Source: Chitinophagaceae bacterium (GTDB taxonomy: Bacteria > Bacteroidota > Bacteroidia > Chitinophagales > Chitinophagaceae). Taken from it: a stretch of 64,000 nucleotides of DNA. Position numbers and translations under genes: made by a program. The stretch lies in contig CANFHA010000004.1 of NCBI GenBank assembly GCA_947446645.1, positions 124,001-188,000 on the forward strand, in the 5' to 3' direction. This document shows positions 25,901-35,200 of this stretch, piece by piece. A model generated the notes under the pieces. The model made no database searches. It was not told the DNA's origin and worked only from the letters and a program-made list of their open reading frames with translations. Numbering within the stretch: the first letter of the stretch is position 1; each line of letters opens with the position of its first letter.

Positions 25901-28875
25901 CCACCCGGTGCAGGGTCTGTCAATGTGATCGTAGAACCTACACATACGTTCGAAGGTCCACTGATAACACCTGCATTTGGTGTTGTGTTTACGGTCACCG
26001 CTTTCGTTGCAGTACTTGTACCACACGAGTTTGTAATGCTATACCTGATGGTATCAACACCCGCTGTTACGCCCGTTACTATACCACCCACTACGTTTGC
26101 ATTGCCATTACTTGCGCTCCATGTACCACCCGGCGTAAGATCAGTCAATGTTATTGAAGAGCCAGTACATACAACTGACGGTCCGGCTACAACACCAGCA
26201 TTTGCCAAAGTATCTATAGTAATAACTTTCGTCGCCGTCGATGTGCAGCTTAGATTCGTTACAGTATATCTCGCAGTATCTATTCCTGCCGTTACACCCG
26301 TTACCACTCCGCCTACATTAGTCGCATTTGCGTTGCTCATAGTCCATACACCACCTGGTGCAGGGTCTGTCAATGTAATTGTAGAGCCAACACATACATT
26401 TGAAGGACCATTAATAACACCTGCATTTGGTGTAGGGTTCACTGTTATTGTCTTATTAGCCGTGGCCGTGCCGCAGCTATTGGTCACTGTATACCTTATG
26501 GTATCTATGCCCGCTGTCACACCCGTAACTACCCCGCCCACTACTGAGGCATTGGTATTACTTGCGCTCCAGGTTCCACCCGGTGCAAAATCGGTCAGTG
26601 TTATCGTGCTACCCGTGCACACTGTGCCCGGGCCTGATATACTCCCTTCATCCGGCAACGGATTCACAGTCACAGTCTTAGTTGCCGTAACAGTCCCGCA
26701 TACATTAATAACCGTATAGCGTATTGTATCTACACCTGCGTAAACTCCGGTCACAATACCGCCTATTACAGTTGCGCTCGTATTACTCGCGCTCCATATG
26801 CCGCCAGCTGCTGTGTCTGTAAGTGTAATAGTCGATCCGGCACAAACACTCGACGCGCCATTAATAACACCCGCCTGTGCTGTAGTGTCTATCGTCACCA
26901 CCTTCGATGCCGTAGCTGTGCCGCATAAATTGGTAACAGAATAAAATATAGTATCCACACCGCCGGTAATACCGGTTACCACACCACCTAAAACAGTTGC
27001 ATGCCCATTGCTCGCACTCCATGTACCACCTTCTACTGTATCTGTAAGTACTATCACAGACCCAATACATACATTTGATGGCCCGTTAATAACGCCTGCA
27101 TAATTGCCCACTACTATACTCTTGGTCGCTATACAGCTGTTAGGTGCCGTATAGGTAATTGTAGGCGTACCATTTGCTACACCAGTAACTACACCAGTTG
27201 CGGAGCCGGTAGTTGCCATTGCTGGGTTGCTGCTGCTCCATGTTCCACCCGGTGTCAGGTCTGTAAGCGTAATAGAAGAGCCCACACAAACACTACCTGG
27301 GCCTAGAATAAGAGAAGGGGAAAGAGTCACCGTAACCACAGCCATGCTCATACAGCCGGCCGCTGATGTATAAGTAATATCAGCAGTGCCTGCAGTAATG
27401 CCCGTTACAACACCTGTTGCAGAGTCTATTGTAGCTACAGCTATATTTCCGCTGTTCCATACACCCGCTATAGAATCAGTAAGTGCCGTTGTCGCACCGG
27501 TACATACCGTGCGCATACCATTTATAGGCGGCGCCGCACATGCTGGCGTTACAGGGAGAGACAAATTAATACCATTTACGGTTATCACGCCATTAGTTGC
27601 AAGCGCCCTGCCGCTGAATGTGCTGCCGGGGTTTAGGTTTATCGCGGCATTATTAGCTACTATCGTACCATTAAAAATCGAATTGTTGTTGATATCTACG
27701 GCGCCATCTACTTTCCAGTACACGTTTTTTGCCTGCGTGCCATTTAATAAGATCACTTTAGCAAACGTGCCGGTAGAAAGAGCGCCATTTATTTTAATGA
27801 CAAATACGGCATTGCTGTTGCCTTGTGCATCCAGGTGTACATTCCCGTTGAATGACGGTGCAGATGCCATCAGATACGTATGCGGCGTAAGCGTAAGCTC
27901 GTTGCCGAATTGTGCCGGGTAAAGGAGTTCAATGTCCGTGCCCAGCGTGTTTAAATAATTATATACCACAGGCAGGCTCGCAGCCGCTGCAGCAGTGGAG
28001 TCGTCCGGTATGGGATGAATACTGCCGGTTACAAATGCAGAATCAAAACCCGCAGTCAAACCTACATTGGTACCTACATCACCCACCACATGGGTGATAC
28101 CTGTATTGGTCACATTCCCGTTAGCAGAAAATATTCCAAACCGGGATGTTGACGCCAGTATAGGAGCCGCAGGTCCCGTAAGCAATACACTTCCGCAGCC
28201 TATAGGCGTGTAGGCAAGTATACCATCTACGCTCACCGCGCCTGCAGTAGATAGCGCCCGGCCTTCCAGTGTGTCACTTGGGCTCATATTTATCGCCGCA
28301 TTATTAGCCACAATAGTTCCGCGCATAAATACGGAAGAAGCCATGCTTACCATGCCTTCCACTTTCCAGAATACATTACACGCGAGTGCGCTGTTGATCA
28401 GCTTTACCTTCGAAGAAGCATTTATCGTAAAGCTGCCTTGTATCTGGAAGATAAAAACAGCATTTGGGTTTCCCTGTGCATTCAGCACCAGTTTACCATT
28501 CAGCGTCGCCGCGCTCGATATATGGTATACCCCCGGAAGCAGCGTATCGCCATTTCCCAGCAAAGGAGCGGGGAATAGCGTCGGCACTGCTATATTCAGC
28601 TGGTTATAGGCGATCAGAAGGCTTGCAGCAGCAGCGCCGCTACCCCCATCACCATCATGCATCACACCATTCACATTCCCGAATCCCGTACTGGATCCCG
28701 TATTCGTGCCCACATTTCCCGTCAGGTGCGTAATGCCGGTATTGTTAACCGCCCCCACCGATGTAAAAAGAACAAAATTTGCGGCAGACCCTAAAGCAGG
28801 CGCCTGTGCAAAAACCACACCGGGTAATAGGAACAAGCCTATCACCACAAATGCACTCAGTAATTTGTTTACCAT
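22963..28875 (-). CDS. Giant ice-binding surface protein: two DUF3494 domains, ~17 Ig-like repeats, T9SS sorting domain
   Basis: The 1970-residue protein begins with a signal peptide (about residues 1-25). Two tandem ice-binding DUF3494 domains follow at about 27-225 and 235-440, each with the beta-solenoid pattern AANFVLFT...GNVGTNTG and NVFWKVEG/NVYWKVDG. Residues about 445-1712 hold some 17 Big-like repeats of 74-75 residues with the signature GPSNVCVGSTITLTD...GG.W, and a second Cys near CGT. Some repeats alternate in two-domain blocks. A PKD-like region and a type A sorting domain (SITIYPNPADNVVNV to ATFIKN) end it. DUF3494 proteins bind ice or inhibit recrystallisation. The layout of binding head plus long spacer plus surface anchor suggests an adhesin; targets other than ice are possible. 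Confidence 0.9.
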   Translation of the reverse strand: MVNKLLSAFVVIGLFLLPGVVFAQAPALGSAANFVLFTSVGAVNNTGITHLTGNVGTNTGSSTGFGNVNGVMHDGDGGSGAAAASLLIAYNQLNIAVPTLFPAPLLGNGDTLLPGVYHISSAATLNGKLVLNAQGNPNAVFIFQIQGSFTINASSKVKLINSALACNVFWKVEGMVSMASSVFMRGTIVANNAAINMSPSDTLEGRALSTAGAVSVDGILAYTPIGCGSVLLTGPAAPILASTSRFGIFSANGNVTNTGITHVVGDVGTNVGLTAGFDSAFVTGSIHPIPDDSTAAAAASLPVVYNYLNTLGTDIELLYPAQFGNELTLTPHTYLMASAPSFNGNVHLDAQGNSNAVFVIKINGALSTGTFAKVILLNGTQAKNVYWKVDGAVDINNNSIFNGTIVANNAAINLNPGSTFSGRALATNGVITVNGINLSLPVTPACAAPPINGMRTVCTGATTALTDSIAGVWNSGNIAVATIDSATGVVTGITAGTADITYTSAAGCMSMAVVTVTLSPSLILGPGSVCVGSSITLTDLTPGGTWSSSNPAMATTGSATGVVTGVANGTPTITYTAPNSCIATKSIVVGNYAGVINGPSNVCIGSVIVLTDTVEGGTWSASNGHATVLGGVVTGITGGVDTIFYSVTNLCGTATASKVVTIDTTAQAGVINGASSVCAGSTITLTDTAAGGIWSASNTSATVIGGIVTGVYAGVDTIRYTVINVCGTVTATKTVTVNPLPDEGSISGPGTVCTGSTITLTDFAPGGTWSASNTNASVVGGVVTGVTAGIDTIRYTVTNSCGTATANKTITVNPTPNAGVINGPSNVCVGSTITLTDPAPGGVWTMSNANATNVGGVVTGVTAGIDTARYTVTNLSCTSTATKVITIDTLANAGVVAGPSVVCTGSSITLTDLTPGGTWSASNGNANVVGGIVTGVTAGVDTIRYSITNSCGTSTATKAVTVNTTPNAGVISGPSNVCVGSTITLTDPAPGGVWTMSNANATNVGGVVTGVTGGIDTARYTVTNLSCTSTATMVIIIDTLANAGIIAGPSVVCTGSSITLTDLAAGGTWSTSNGNANVVGGIVTGVTAGVDTLRYTITNACGTNTATKAVTVNATPSAGVISGPSNVCVGSTITLTDPAPGGVWSMSNANATNVGGVVTGVTAGIYTASYTVTNLSCTSTATKVITIDSLANAGVIGGPSKVCTGSSIVLTDAVPGGTWSASNANAAILDGIVIGITAGIDTIIYKVTNTCGTDSATKIITIEATPNAGVINGPSNVCVGSTITLTDTAAGGIWTADNANAAVLGGVVTVIAPGTDTIRYTVTNLGCTATVIKAITIDSVVTAGVITGPSTVCMGSSITLDAFPTGGSWTSSNATATVVDGVVTGIMAGVDTIGYVLSNTCGSSTATHTVTINSAPNAGAIMGSSNVCVGSSTVLTDSVSGGEWSATNANAVVSDGVVFGVSSGVDTILYTVTGICGADTAYKAITVNALPNAGVINGPSTVCTGSSIVLTNDVTGGTWTASNGNTTVTDGIVTGVAAGTDSIIYTINNICGTDTAIKIIDINATPDAGVINGPSNLCAGSSVIFTDTVTGGVWSTTNGNASALGSLITGINAGADTINYMVSSAFCSATARKPITIDPLPDAGILTGPPTVCVGSVAILSDTQTGGTWSSSNANASVTGGTVTGLVPGVDTIMYTVINSCGTNVAALIVTVEAAPMMPVISTRSALVVCRGTRYQNFGAAALPEAGTTYTWSAENAAVWAQGAMHQYSLVDFNESGVANVTLTATSASGSCAKHATATVTVSTDVAQVAQVNYFNNHFVCLPSNESSYQWGYDNISSLDSTILGGEINQDYVNESPDFGNKSYWVMTTAGSCMQKTYYLTPTVVTDVNNATSITIYPNPADNVVNVKINTNNTAAVEVVVYNLVGQKLSTVMATDNKVSVDVAALAAGSYLIICNQEGIKIGGATFIKN
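23740..27540 (-). repeat. Tandem Ig-like repeat region inside the ice-binding gene
   Basis: About 17 units of roughly 222-225 bp encode the GPS.VC.GS Ig-like domains. Units 6/7 and 8/9 form blocks of about 450 bp, and unit 10 repeats unit 8, so DNA from about 25.4 to 26.4 kb looks recently duplicated. The reverse strand shows a 433-residue open frame in the same stretch, which is a by-product of the repeat. Confidence 0.85.
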
Positions 28876-29205
28876 GTATTTGTTTTAATGAAAATTTTGA
28901 ATATACAGATACCAAAGGCTAACAACCATGCCATATACTCCCGCCATTGTGCTTAATTAATTAGTATACGAACGCTACCAAAGCCTTACAGCTGATCTAA
29001 CTCAGAATATGCCGCTAAATCCACAAACAACTAAGGGGGCACTATAGCCCCAGTATGTGGCCACAGGCAGTCCCCATCTACCCGCGATTCCCGATCACCC
29101 ACGTTTCCTGGGTTCATTAGCGCAGCAGTCACCATCCATACACTTTTGAGCTTAATTAGCCCACAAAAGAAAAGAAACCCACAATACCGCTATAAATAAT
29201 TCGTC

Positions 29206-29236
29206 TTGTCCCGCATCACATCCCATCGTAAATTTG
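29206..29236 (+). promoter_or_regulatory. Bacteroidota-type promoter motif facing into gene-free DNA
   Basis: TTG at 29206-29208 and TAAATTTG at 29229-29236 are separated by 20 bases, close to the TTTG-N19-21-TAnnTTTG consensus. No open frame begins downstream for at least 300 bases, so it may drive a noncoding RNA. Confidence 0.5.
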
Positions 29237-29512
29237 TGCCGAAAAGAGAGGTATCTGACCCTCAAAATTGAAGAAAATAATATCTGAAAAATCGCAAGAT
29301 CAGCCAAATCCGCGATTCAGGCAGTGGGTAAAAATGGGGCATAAATTTAGATAATCAATCCAGCCAACACAATTCGAATAATTTTAAAATCCCAAAATCC
29401 AGGTCAGAAAAATACCCCACCCGGGGAAAAGTGAGGCAAAATGGGAAATTTCACAAACTATAATATATCCCTGTAAACCAATAAATACCAAGACACTATA
29501 TGAATATCAACC

Positions 29513-29562
29513 AAAAAAAATGCCCCATATAATCAACATTTTCATTTGATCATAATGGGGCA
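29513..29562 (-). terminator. Hairpin with T-run, possible minus-strand terminator
   Basis: TGCCCCAT (29521-29528) is fully complementary to ATGGGGCA (29555-29562), with further pairing inside the loop. On the minus strand the stem is followed directly by eight T. It lies 450 bases beyond the prolyl oligopeptidase stop, so it would end either a long 3' UTR or a separate small transcript. Confidence 0.6.
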
Positions 29563-29660
29563 TTCACTATCGCGCTAAATACTACCAATTCAACGTCGCA
29601 AATCGGCATACACGGACATAGTCGCGCTTTGCGGCCTTTAAAACAAAATAAGTGAAGCCG

Positions 29661-29685
29661 CGCCTTTGCGCCTTTGCGTGAGACT
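29661..29685. repeat. CGCCTTTGCGCCTTTGCG word repeat, copy 1
   Basis: CGCCTTTGCG is iterated with a GTGAGACT tail. A closely similar copy with the GAGAGACT tail occurs at 29994-30018. Confidence 0.6.
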
Positions 29686-29839
29686 TTTCACAAAACATTT
29701 CCCTTGCCGGAGTTCAAGGTTTAATCGGTTTATGCCAGAGCCTTCTGCTCCACTGCATCCTCGCCTACCGGCAAGCAAAATAGTGGTTAAAAAATCTCAA
29801 AAAAACAAACCCGCAATCACCCGGAAAAAACCGGAAATT

Positions 29840-29880
29840 CCAGGTAACTAACTCATTGATTACCAAACACAATGTGTGCA
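29840..29880. repeat. Dispersed element, copy A
   Basis: The 41-base stretch running from CCAGGTAAC to AATGTGTGCA matches the stretch at 49373-49412 in 34 positions with one gap. Near each copy are CCGGAAA words, at 29821, 29831 and 29901 here. Copy A lacks the left TGCACACAT arm found at copy B. Confidence 0.65.
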
Positions 29881-29993
29881 AAAAGCAATTTCCCTCCAAA
29901 CCGGAAAATCTTAGCTACAAATAGCTATTGTACCATCCTGCTAATACCCGCATTAACACCTTGCCGCCTTAAACACACATCCCGGAGAAACTG

Positions 29994-30018
29994 CGCCTTC
30001 GCGCCTCTGCGAGAGACT
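29994..30018. repeat. CGCCTTCGCGCCTCTGCG word repeat, copy 2
   Basis: This is the same family as 29661-29685. It sits immediately after the stop codon (minus-strand TAG at 30017-30019) of the prolyl oligopeptidase gene, an arrangement shared by other iterated words in the window. Confidence 0.6.
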
Positions 30019-32134
30019 AACCTTTATAAGAAAGCCCCATGTTCCAGAACAAAAACGCCCATTTATCCGCCTGCTCAGCTATTATCATATCTGTAGGCTT
30101 GCCCGCACCATGCCCTGCTTTGGTCTCTATGTTTATCAGCACTGGGTTTTTACAGCTCTGTGCAGCCTGCAGCGAAGCCGCAAACTTAAATGAGTGAGCC
30201 GGCACCACCCTGTCGTCATGGTCGCCAGTGGTCACCATCGTTGCCGGGTAGCACTGTTTTTTGGTATTATGCACAGGTGAATATTTGTAGAGGTACCCAA
30301 ACATTTCTTTACTATCCTCAGCAGTGCCATAGTCATAGGCCCAGCCGGCACCGGCGGTAAACTTATTATAACGAAGCATATCCAGCACACCCACCGCAGG
30401 GAAACAAACCTTGAACAGGTCAGGCCGCTGGGTCATGCACGCCCCCACAAGCAGTCCCCCGTTCGATCCCCCGGAAATAGCCAGGTACTCTTTCGATGTA
30501 TATTTCTCATGTATCAGAAATTCACCTGCACCTATAAAATCATCAAACACATTTTGCTTCTTCATCTTTATTCCCGCATTATGCCATTCATCCCCATACT
30601 CACCACCGCCCCGCAGGTTAGCCACTGCATATATCCCGCCATTCTCCATAAACACCATATTGCTCACGCTAAACGATGGAGTAAGGCTTATATTGAATCC
30701 ACCATAGCCATACAGCATCACTGGGTTCTTGCCGTTCAGCTTCATACCCTTCTTATAGGTTATGATCATGGGTATCTTTGCACCGTCCTTCGACTTATAA
30801 AAAAGCTGCTTGCTCTCATATCCTTTAGGGTCAAACTTCACACCCGATGTCTTGTACAGCTCTGACTTCCCGGTACCAATATTATACTTAAAGATCGTTG
30901 ACGGATAAACATAAGAAGTGTATGTATAGTAGGTTTCAAGCTCATCCATTTTGCCACCAAAGCCGCCGGCCGTACCTAATCCCGGTAGCTCTATGGTCCG
31001 CTCCTTCTTCCCGTCCAGCCCATACTGGTACACCTTCGACACCGCATCCTCCAGGTAATGGGCGAATATCTTACGCCCGCAGGTCGAAATACTCAGCGGG
31101 AATTTCGTCTCCGGTATCAGCACCTTCCAGTGTTCCTTGGTTGGTGTCGCAGCATCCGTCACCACCAGCTTCCGGTTCGGCGCGCCCTGGTTAGTCTCTA
31201 TGTACAGCTTGCCATTTTCACAGTAGGCCAGGTTCTGTTCAAAGTCAAAACCGGTAACTATAGGCACTATCGGTGCATCCCTTTTCGATAGGTCCTGTAT
31301 ATATAGCTCATTGCCGTAGGTAGCATTGGCAGCTGTTATTACCAGGTATTTTTCATCCTCGGTCACACCGCCACCCACATATCTGCGTGGTGTTGCCTCG
31401 CCACCAAATATAAGCCTGTCATCGCCTTGCGGTGTACCCAGCTTATGAAAGAAAAGTTTGTGTATCTGCGTTTTTTCAGATAGCTGGCTTCCCTTTGGCT
31501 TATCATAACTGCTATAGTAAAACCCTTCATTATGCAACCACGACAACCCGCTGAACTTTACGTCCCGCAGCGTATCATCCACTTTCTTACCTGTTTTGGT
31601 ATCTATCACTATCACCTTGCGCCAGTCACTTCCGCCCTCGCTTATCTGGTAGGCCGCCATAGATCCGTCTTTCGTAAAGTCAATTCCTTGCAGCGATGTA
31701 GTGCCATCCGTCGAAAACTTATTTGGGTCCAGGAACACCTCAGGCTTGTTGTCCCCTTGTTGCCGGTATAGAATACTCTGGTTTTGCAGCCCGTCATTAA
31801 GGTAAAAGTAGGTATACCCGCCTTCCTTAAAAGGCGCACTATACTTGGCATAGTTCCAGAGTTCGGTAAGCCGCTTCTTTATCGCGTCTCTGAAGGGTAT
31901 CTGCGCCAGGTAGGCATTGGTCACTTTATTCTGCTCCACTACCCACCCTTTCGTCTCGTCCGACATATCATTCTCCAGCCACCGGTATGGATCCGACACC
32001 TTGGTGCCAAAGTATTCGTCTACCTGTTCTGTTTTCTTAGTATCAGGATAGCTACCTGTAAACGCTGTCTTGTTTTGTGCATGTGCTGCCATACCTATCA
32101 TCAGTAACGAGGTGCAAAAAGATCGTCTTTTCAT
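30017..32134 (-). CDS. Prolyl oligopeptidase family serine peptidase (S9A)
   Basis: The 705-residue protein, from the ATG at 32132-32134, has a signal peptide (MKRRSFCTSLLMIGMAAHA-Q). The N-terminal half is a seven-bladed beta-propeller, starting YFGTKVSDPYRWLEND. The C-terminal alpha/beta-hydrolase has the catalytic Ser in GGSNGG, Asp in DHDDRVVPAHS and His in KAGHGAGK. Such enzymes cut proline-containing peptides up to about 30 residues. The frame continues 17 codons further upstream, but the signal peptide favours this start. A secreted location is expected, as for many Bacteroidota members. The divergent tamB gene starts 67 bp away. Confidence 0.94.
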   Translation of the reverse strand: MKRRSFCTSLLMIGMAAHAQNKTAFTGSYPDTKKTEQVDEYFGTKVSDPYRWLENDMSDETKGWVVEQNKVTNAYLAQIPFRDAIKKRLTELWNYAKYSAPFKEGGYTYFYLNDGLQNQSILYRQQGDNKPEVFLDPNKFSTDGTTSLQGIDFTKDGSMAAYQISEGGSDWRKVIVIDTKTGKKVDDTLRDVKFSGLSWLHNEGFYYSSYDKPKGSQLSEKTQIHKLFFHKLGTPQGDDRLIFGGEATPRRYVGGGVTEDEKYLVITAANATYGNELYIQDLSKRDAPIVPIVTGFDFEQNLAYCENGKLYIETNQGAPNRKLVVTDAATPTKEHWKVLIPETKFPLSISTCGRKIFAHYLEDAVSKVYQYGLDGKKERTIELPGLGTAGGFGGKMDELETYYTYTSYVYPSTIFKYNIGTGKSELYKTSGVKFDPKGYESKQLFYKSKDGAKIPMIITYKKGMKLNGKNPVMLYGYGGFNISLTPSFSVSNMVFMENGGIYAVANLRGGGEYGDEWHNAGIKMKKQNVFDDFIGAGEFLIHEKYTSKEYLAISGGSNGGLLVGACMTQRPDLFKVCFPAVGVLDMLRYNKFTAGAGWAYDYGTAEDSKEMFGYLYKYSPVHNTKKQCYPATMVTTGDHDDRVVPAHSFKFAASLQAAQSCKNPVLINIETKAGHGAGKPTDMIIAEQADKWAFLFWNMGLSYKG

Positions 32135-32200
32135 TATTGGAAGATTAGAAAGTATAATTCCCCGCGAATCTACGAAACATACCATTAAAGCAAAATATAC

Positions 32201-35200
32201 ATGAGGTTTAACACTTTATTCTATGCTTTTAGGCTATATGAGGTTACTTTTGTAAGGACCATTAAAACTACAAGAGGGCCTCTGAAACGCTTATTCAAAA
32301 TACTACGTTATACAGTGGCATCGCTGCTCTCGCTGGTCTTGGCTGTAGTAGTGATGGTCAACCTCACGCCTGTTCAGAATATTATCGCGCGCAAAGGCGC
32401 AGATATGCTGTCTAAAAAGCTTAAAACAAAAGTCTCCATAGATCACATTCGGCTCGACTTTTTCAGTCACATTTTACTGCAGGGCCTGTACGTGGAAGAC
32501 CAGTCACACGATACGCTCCTGTATGCAGGTGAAGCCCAGGTAAGGATAAACGACTTTATTTTCACTAAGAACAAGCCCGTACTGCATTACTTCGGACTCA
32601 AAAACACCTACGTCCATCTATACCGCACAGCACTCGCGAATAGCTGGAATTCAGATTTTATCGCTGACGCTTTCAGCACCAAGGCCAGTCCTGAAGACAC
32701 CATTAGCAAAAAGCCATTCGAACTGGACCTTAAGAAGATTGAGCTCGAGAATATCCGTTTTCACATGGACGACAAATGGATAGGTCAGGACCTGGACTTC
32801 GACATCGGTGGCTTCGTTATAAATACAAAAGGACTGGACATCAACAAAAAGTTCATCGATGTTGACAACATCGAGATCAAAAACGCAGTCGTATATGTCG
32901 GCATGTATAAGGCCGGCAAGCCAAAAACAAAGCATACCCAGGAAGTTTACGAATTCGATACCACTCCTTTCAACCCGGACAATTGGTCTGCAAAGGTCGC
33001 ATCTCTTTCACTCGCAGACTGCTCGTTCAACCTGAAGATGGACGATAAGATCCCTGTGCCCAATTTGTTCGACGAAAACCACCTGGCTATCCGCGATATC
33101 AACGTGTCGGTTAAAGATGTTGGAGTAGTCGGAGACACCATCCATGGCAATGTACTTCATTTGTCGGCTCACGACCGGTGCGGCATAGCTATAAAGGCAA
33201 TGCGTAGCAAGGTCTCTATTTCTCCCGTTGCCTCTATCTGCGACGATCTTTATCTGGAAACCGGCTATAGTAAAATACAGAACTACTATGCCATGCATTA
33301 CAAACACTTCCCTGATTTCACGTCATATATAGACAGTGTTACCATGGTAGGCCACCTTAAAGATGCGGTTATTGACGCGCGCGATATAGCCTTTTTCGCC
33401 CCCCAGCTTAATAAGTTGCCGCATGTCATTCTCCACGCCAGCGGCGAGGGCCAGGGCACTGTAGCTAACCTTTCGGCACAGCACTTGAATGTATCTGATG
33501 GTAATACCGTCGTTACAGGTAACATCACCATGAAGGGATTGCCGGATATCTACAAAACCTACATCACCTGGTCTGATGGGCAGTTGCTGACCACAGGCAG
33601 CGGCATACTCCGCTATGTGCCTGACCTTAAAAATAGCCCCAACATAGCATTGGAGCGCCTTACCTATGCTTATTTTAATGGCAAGTATGAAGGATATATA
33701 GAAAACTTCGCAGTAAACGGTGCTCTGAAAACAAATCTCGGCACTGCCGCTTTAGCAGTAAAAATGAATATACCGGGCTTCAATAGCAGCACTGCAGCCT
33801 ATTCAGGTAAAATTGCTACAAATGACCTTCAGCTTGGCATTTTGCTCAAACAACCGTTATTAGGTGGTATCACACTTACCGAAAACGTAACTGGTAATTC
33901 GTTCGACCCGGATCGTATCCAGGTTGACGTAGACGGCACCATCAGTGCGCTCACGCTCAACGGGTACAATTACCAGAATATCCTCACACAGGGCAAAGTG
34001 GCAAAAAAGCAGTTCGTTGGCAAGCTCTTGGTGGATGATCCGAATCTAGCCCTGGAATTTGATGGCGGTATCGACTACTCTAAAAAGGACTTTAATATTA
34101 ACGCCACCGCACACCTGCTGGGTAGCAACTTTAAGGCGCTGAACCTTACTACCGATACCGTTACCGTCTCTGCCGACTTCGATCTTAACTGCACAGGTAG
34201 TAACATCGATCAGTTTTCCGGCTACGCAAAGCTTTTCAATATAGACCTCAAGCGAAATGCACACAAAGTAGCGCTCGACTCCGTATACGTCCGCTCCACA
34301 GGCGACAGCACAAAGCGATTGCTAACCATTCAGAGCAACGATCTGCTGGCCAGTATCAAAGGCAGTTACCAGCTCAGCAAGTTACCGGCATCTGTGCAGT
34401 TCTACCTCTCCAGGTATATACCCAACTATATAAGCGCCCCCACAAAATTTGCACCCGATCAGAACCTGGAGTTTACCATCAATACCGGTAGTATTGATAG
34501 TATCCTTGCGGTTACCGTGCCCATAATGCGCGGCTTCGATTCATCAACCATTAGTGGCTCGTTCAATACCACGGCGCAGAAGCTTACCCTCAATGCCAGT
34601 ATTCCTTATGGTAGTATCGGCACCTTCCACATGAATAACATTTCCATTCAGGGACAAGGCAACCTGGATATCATCGCATTAAACACGAACATCGACAATG
34701 TCTCGGTTGGCGATAGTGCGCTCAATGGCTCTTTAAGCCTCACAGCCTCACTCGGCAACGACTCCGTTGCATTTACCATTGCCACCACATCACCCGATAC
34801 CAGCAGCGCCATTACACTGAAGGGACAGATCATTGCCCGTAAAGATTCATTGTTTCTTACTGTTCTTCCTTCTCAGTTCTATCTCAACCAGGCAAAATGG
34901 GATATTGCAGGCGGCAGTAAGGTCGTTTATAGCAACAAATATCTTGATGTACAGGGCATCACGCTTACATCTGGCCTGCAGCGGATCACAGCAGCCACAC
35001 AGTTCCAGAATAGTGACCGGGCTATTCTTATCAACACGGAAAACCTTGATCTGGGCCAGCTGGGCAACTGGGCCGGCCTGGCCGCATACCAGCCAGATGG
35101 TCGTTTAAACGGAACGATCAGGATCGACAGAATATTCGACAACATGTTCATTAGCGCCAACATTCACGCTACTGATGTTAAGCTTGGTGCCGATACAGTT

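Larger units (their letters stand above)
28876..30016. other. Gene-free region of 1.14 kb upstream of the ice-binding gene
   Basis: I see no credible protein gene here. The region holds a promoter-like motif on the plus strand (29206-29236), a strong hairpin with a T-run on the minus strand (29513-29562), two copies of a CGCCTTTGCG-type word (29661-29685 and 29994-30018), and a 41-base element (29840-29880) that also occurs near 49.4 kb. A near-palindrome TACAAATAGCTATTGTA lies around 29917-29933. Composition is AT-rich with runs of A. It separates the prolyl oligopeptidase stop from the ice-binding gene start, both on the minus strand. Confidence 0.7.

Noticed and set aside
25418-26719. 433-codon plus-strand open frame opposite the ice-binding repeats
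   Set aside because: It mirrors the Ig-like repeat with period-locked stop avoidance, has no start/leader logic, and the minus-strand frame codes a clear protein.
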